Positions 4,597-5,133 of a stretch of 5,133 bases of DNA are shown piece by piece. The stretch is from the NCBI GenBank assembly GCA_050945235.1, contig JBMNSO010000129.1:1-5133 (forward strand). The letters are read 5' to 3'. A program made the translations under genes and the position numbers. This DNA comes from DUOD01 sp050945235. Its GTDB lineage: Bacteria > Bacillota > Clostridia > DUOD01. The notes beneath the pieces were generated by a model that saw nothing but the letters and a program-made list of their open reading frames with translations, had not been told where the DNA came from and ran no database searches. Each line of letters begins with the position of its first letter. Position 1 is the stretch's first letter.

Positions 4597-5133
4597 ATGG
4601 CCAGGACGGTGATTAAGTTGGGATACGCCCCTACCAGGAGGGACGTGTTCAGTAAGGAAGAAGCCATTAAGTACAAAAAACTGATCAAGGATAGGATCGT
4701 CAATTGGGGAGTGGAAGTAACCGATCTTGAGGGTATTAATGAAGAAGGGCTGTTGTTCAACGATGGTGACTTGGAAGCCATAATTGACAGGTTTAAAAAG
4801 GCAAAGATAGATGCCCTGTTTTTTCCCCACTGTAATTTCGGTTCGGAAGCCTTGGTGGCCAAGGTGGCCAAAGCCATGGATGTACCTGTATTAATATGGG
4901 GCCCCAGGGACGAGGCTCCCTTGGAAAATGGACTACGAACCAGGGATACTCAGTGCGGTTTGTTTGCCACCGGTAAGGTATTAAGGCGGTTCAAGGTTCC
5001 CTTTACTTATCTTACCAATAGCTGGTTGGATAGTGATGATTTTAAAGAAGGTTTTCAAAAATTCTTGGCGGTTAGCAACGTAATAAAGGCCATGAAAAAT
5101 TTAAGGATTCTTCAGATTTCCACCAGACCTACC
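4597..5133 (+). CDS. L-fucose/L-arabinose isomerase family protein, 3'-partial
   Basis: The frame is open from ATG 4597 to the last base, giving the first 179 residues of a protein that would normally be over 400 aa. The sequence fits the L-fucose isomerase-related family, whose members convert aldoses to ketoses with a divalent metal in the cytosol. Recognisable stretches are KLGYAPTRRDVFS (7-19), FFPHCNFGSEALVAKVAKAM (75-94), VLIWGPRDEAPLENG (98-112), RDTQCGLFATGKVLRRF (116-132), VPFTYLTNS (134-142) and NLRILQIS (168-175). These belong to the N-terminal substrate-recognition and fold regions; the metal-binding C-terminal part lies outside the window. The gene has its own -10 box, LacI-type operator and strong SD, so it probably opens a repressor-controlled operon. 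The family call rests on recalled sequence resemblance. The exact sugar (L-fucose, L-arabinose, D-arabinose or another) cannot be assigned. Confidence 0.85.
   Translation, partial: MARTVIKLGYAPTRRDVFSKEEAIKYKKLIKDRIVNWGVEVTDLEGINEEGLLFNDGDLEAIIDRFKKAKIDALFFPHCNFGSEALVAKVAKAMDVPVLIWGPRDEAPLENGLRTRDTQCGLFATGKVLRRFKVPFTYLTNSWLDSDDFKEGFQKFLAVSNVIKAMKNLRILQISTRPT

Noticed and set aside
1..5133. CRISPR array, tRNA/rRNA, insertion sequence or phage elements
   Set aside because: No spaced direct repeats, cloverleaf-like segments, transposase reading frames or terminal inverted repeats were seen; the only notable repeat is the 15-bp operator pair.

Overview
The window looks like a carbohydrate/2-oxo-acid catabolic region from a low-to-moderate GC Firmicute, probably a clostridial lineage. 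This rests on purine-rich Shine-Dalgarno (SD) sequences before every gene, heavy use of AGG and ATA codons, AT-rich spacers between somewhat GC-richer genes, and sigma-A-type promoter boxes. The lineage is an inference; no rRNA or marker gene is present. All six genes lie on the + strand.

Left part (1-2677): a cyclase/kynurenine-formamidase-family metallohydrolase, probably cut at its 5' end, is followed closely by the alpha and beta subunits of a thiamine-pyrophosphate (TPP) dependent 2-oxo-acid/acetoin-dehydrogenase-type E1. The gaps are 19 and 16 nt, so these three form one transcription unit. No E2 (lipoyl acyltransferase) or E3 (dihydrolipoamide dehydrogenase) gene follows within the window.

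Middle part (2678-3484): after an AT-rich 102-nt gap with small inverted repeats comes a beta-phosphoglucomutase-like HAD phosphatase. A 120-nt gap then carries a promoter overlapped by a palindromic operator.

Right part (3485-5133): a LacI/PurR-type repressor, then a 77-nt gap with a consensus -10 box and a second copy of the same operator, then an L-fucose/L-arabinose-isomerase-family gene that runs off the window end.

The most informative regulatory signal is the pair of operators. TAAATCGATTTACAA occurs identically before the repressor gene (3405-3419) and before the isomerase gene (4569-4583). It is an even palindrome with the central CG typical of LacI-family sites. The simplest reading is that the LacI protein represses both itself and the isomerase operon. 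A working model, which is inference, is a sugar-induced locus in which the isomerase converts an aldose to a ketose while the HAD enzyme, the cyclase-family hydrolase and the E1 enzyme process later intermediates. The combination of these families does not match a textbook pathway that I recognise.
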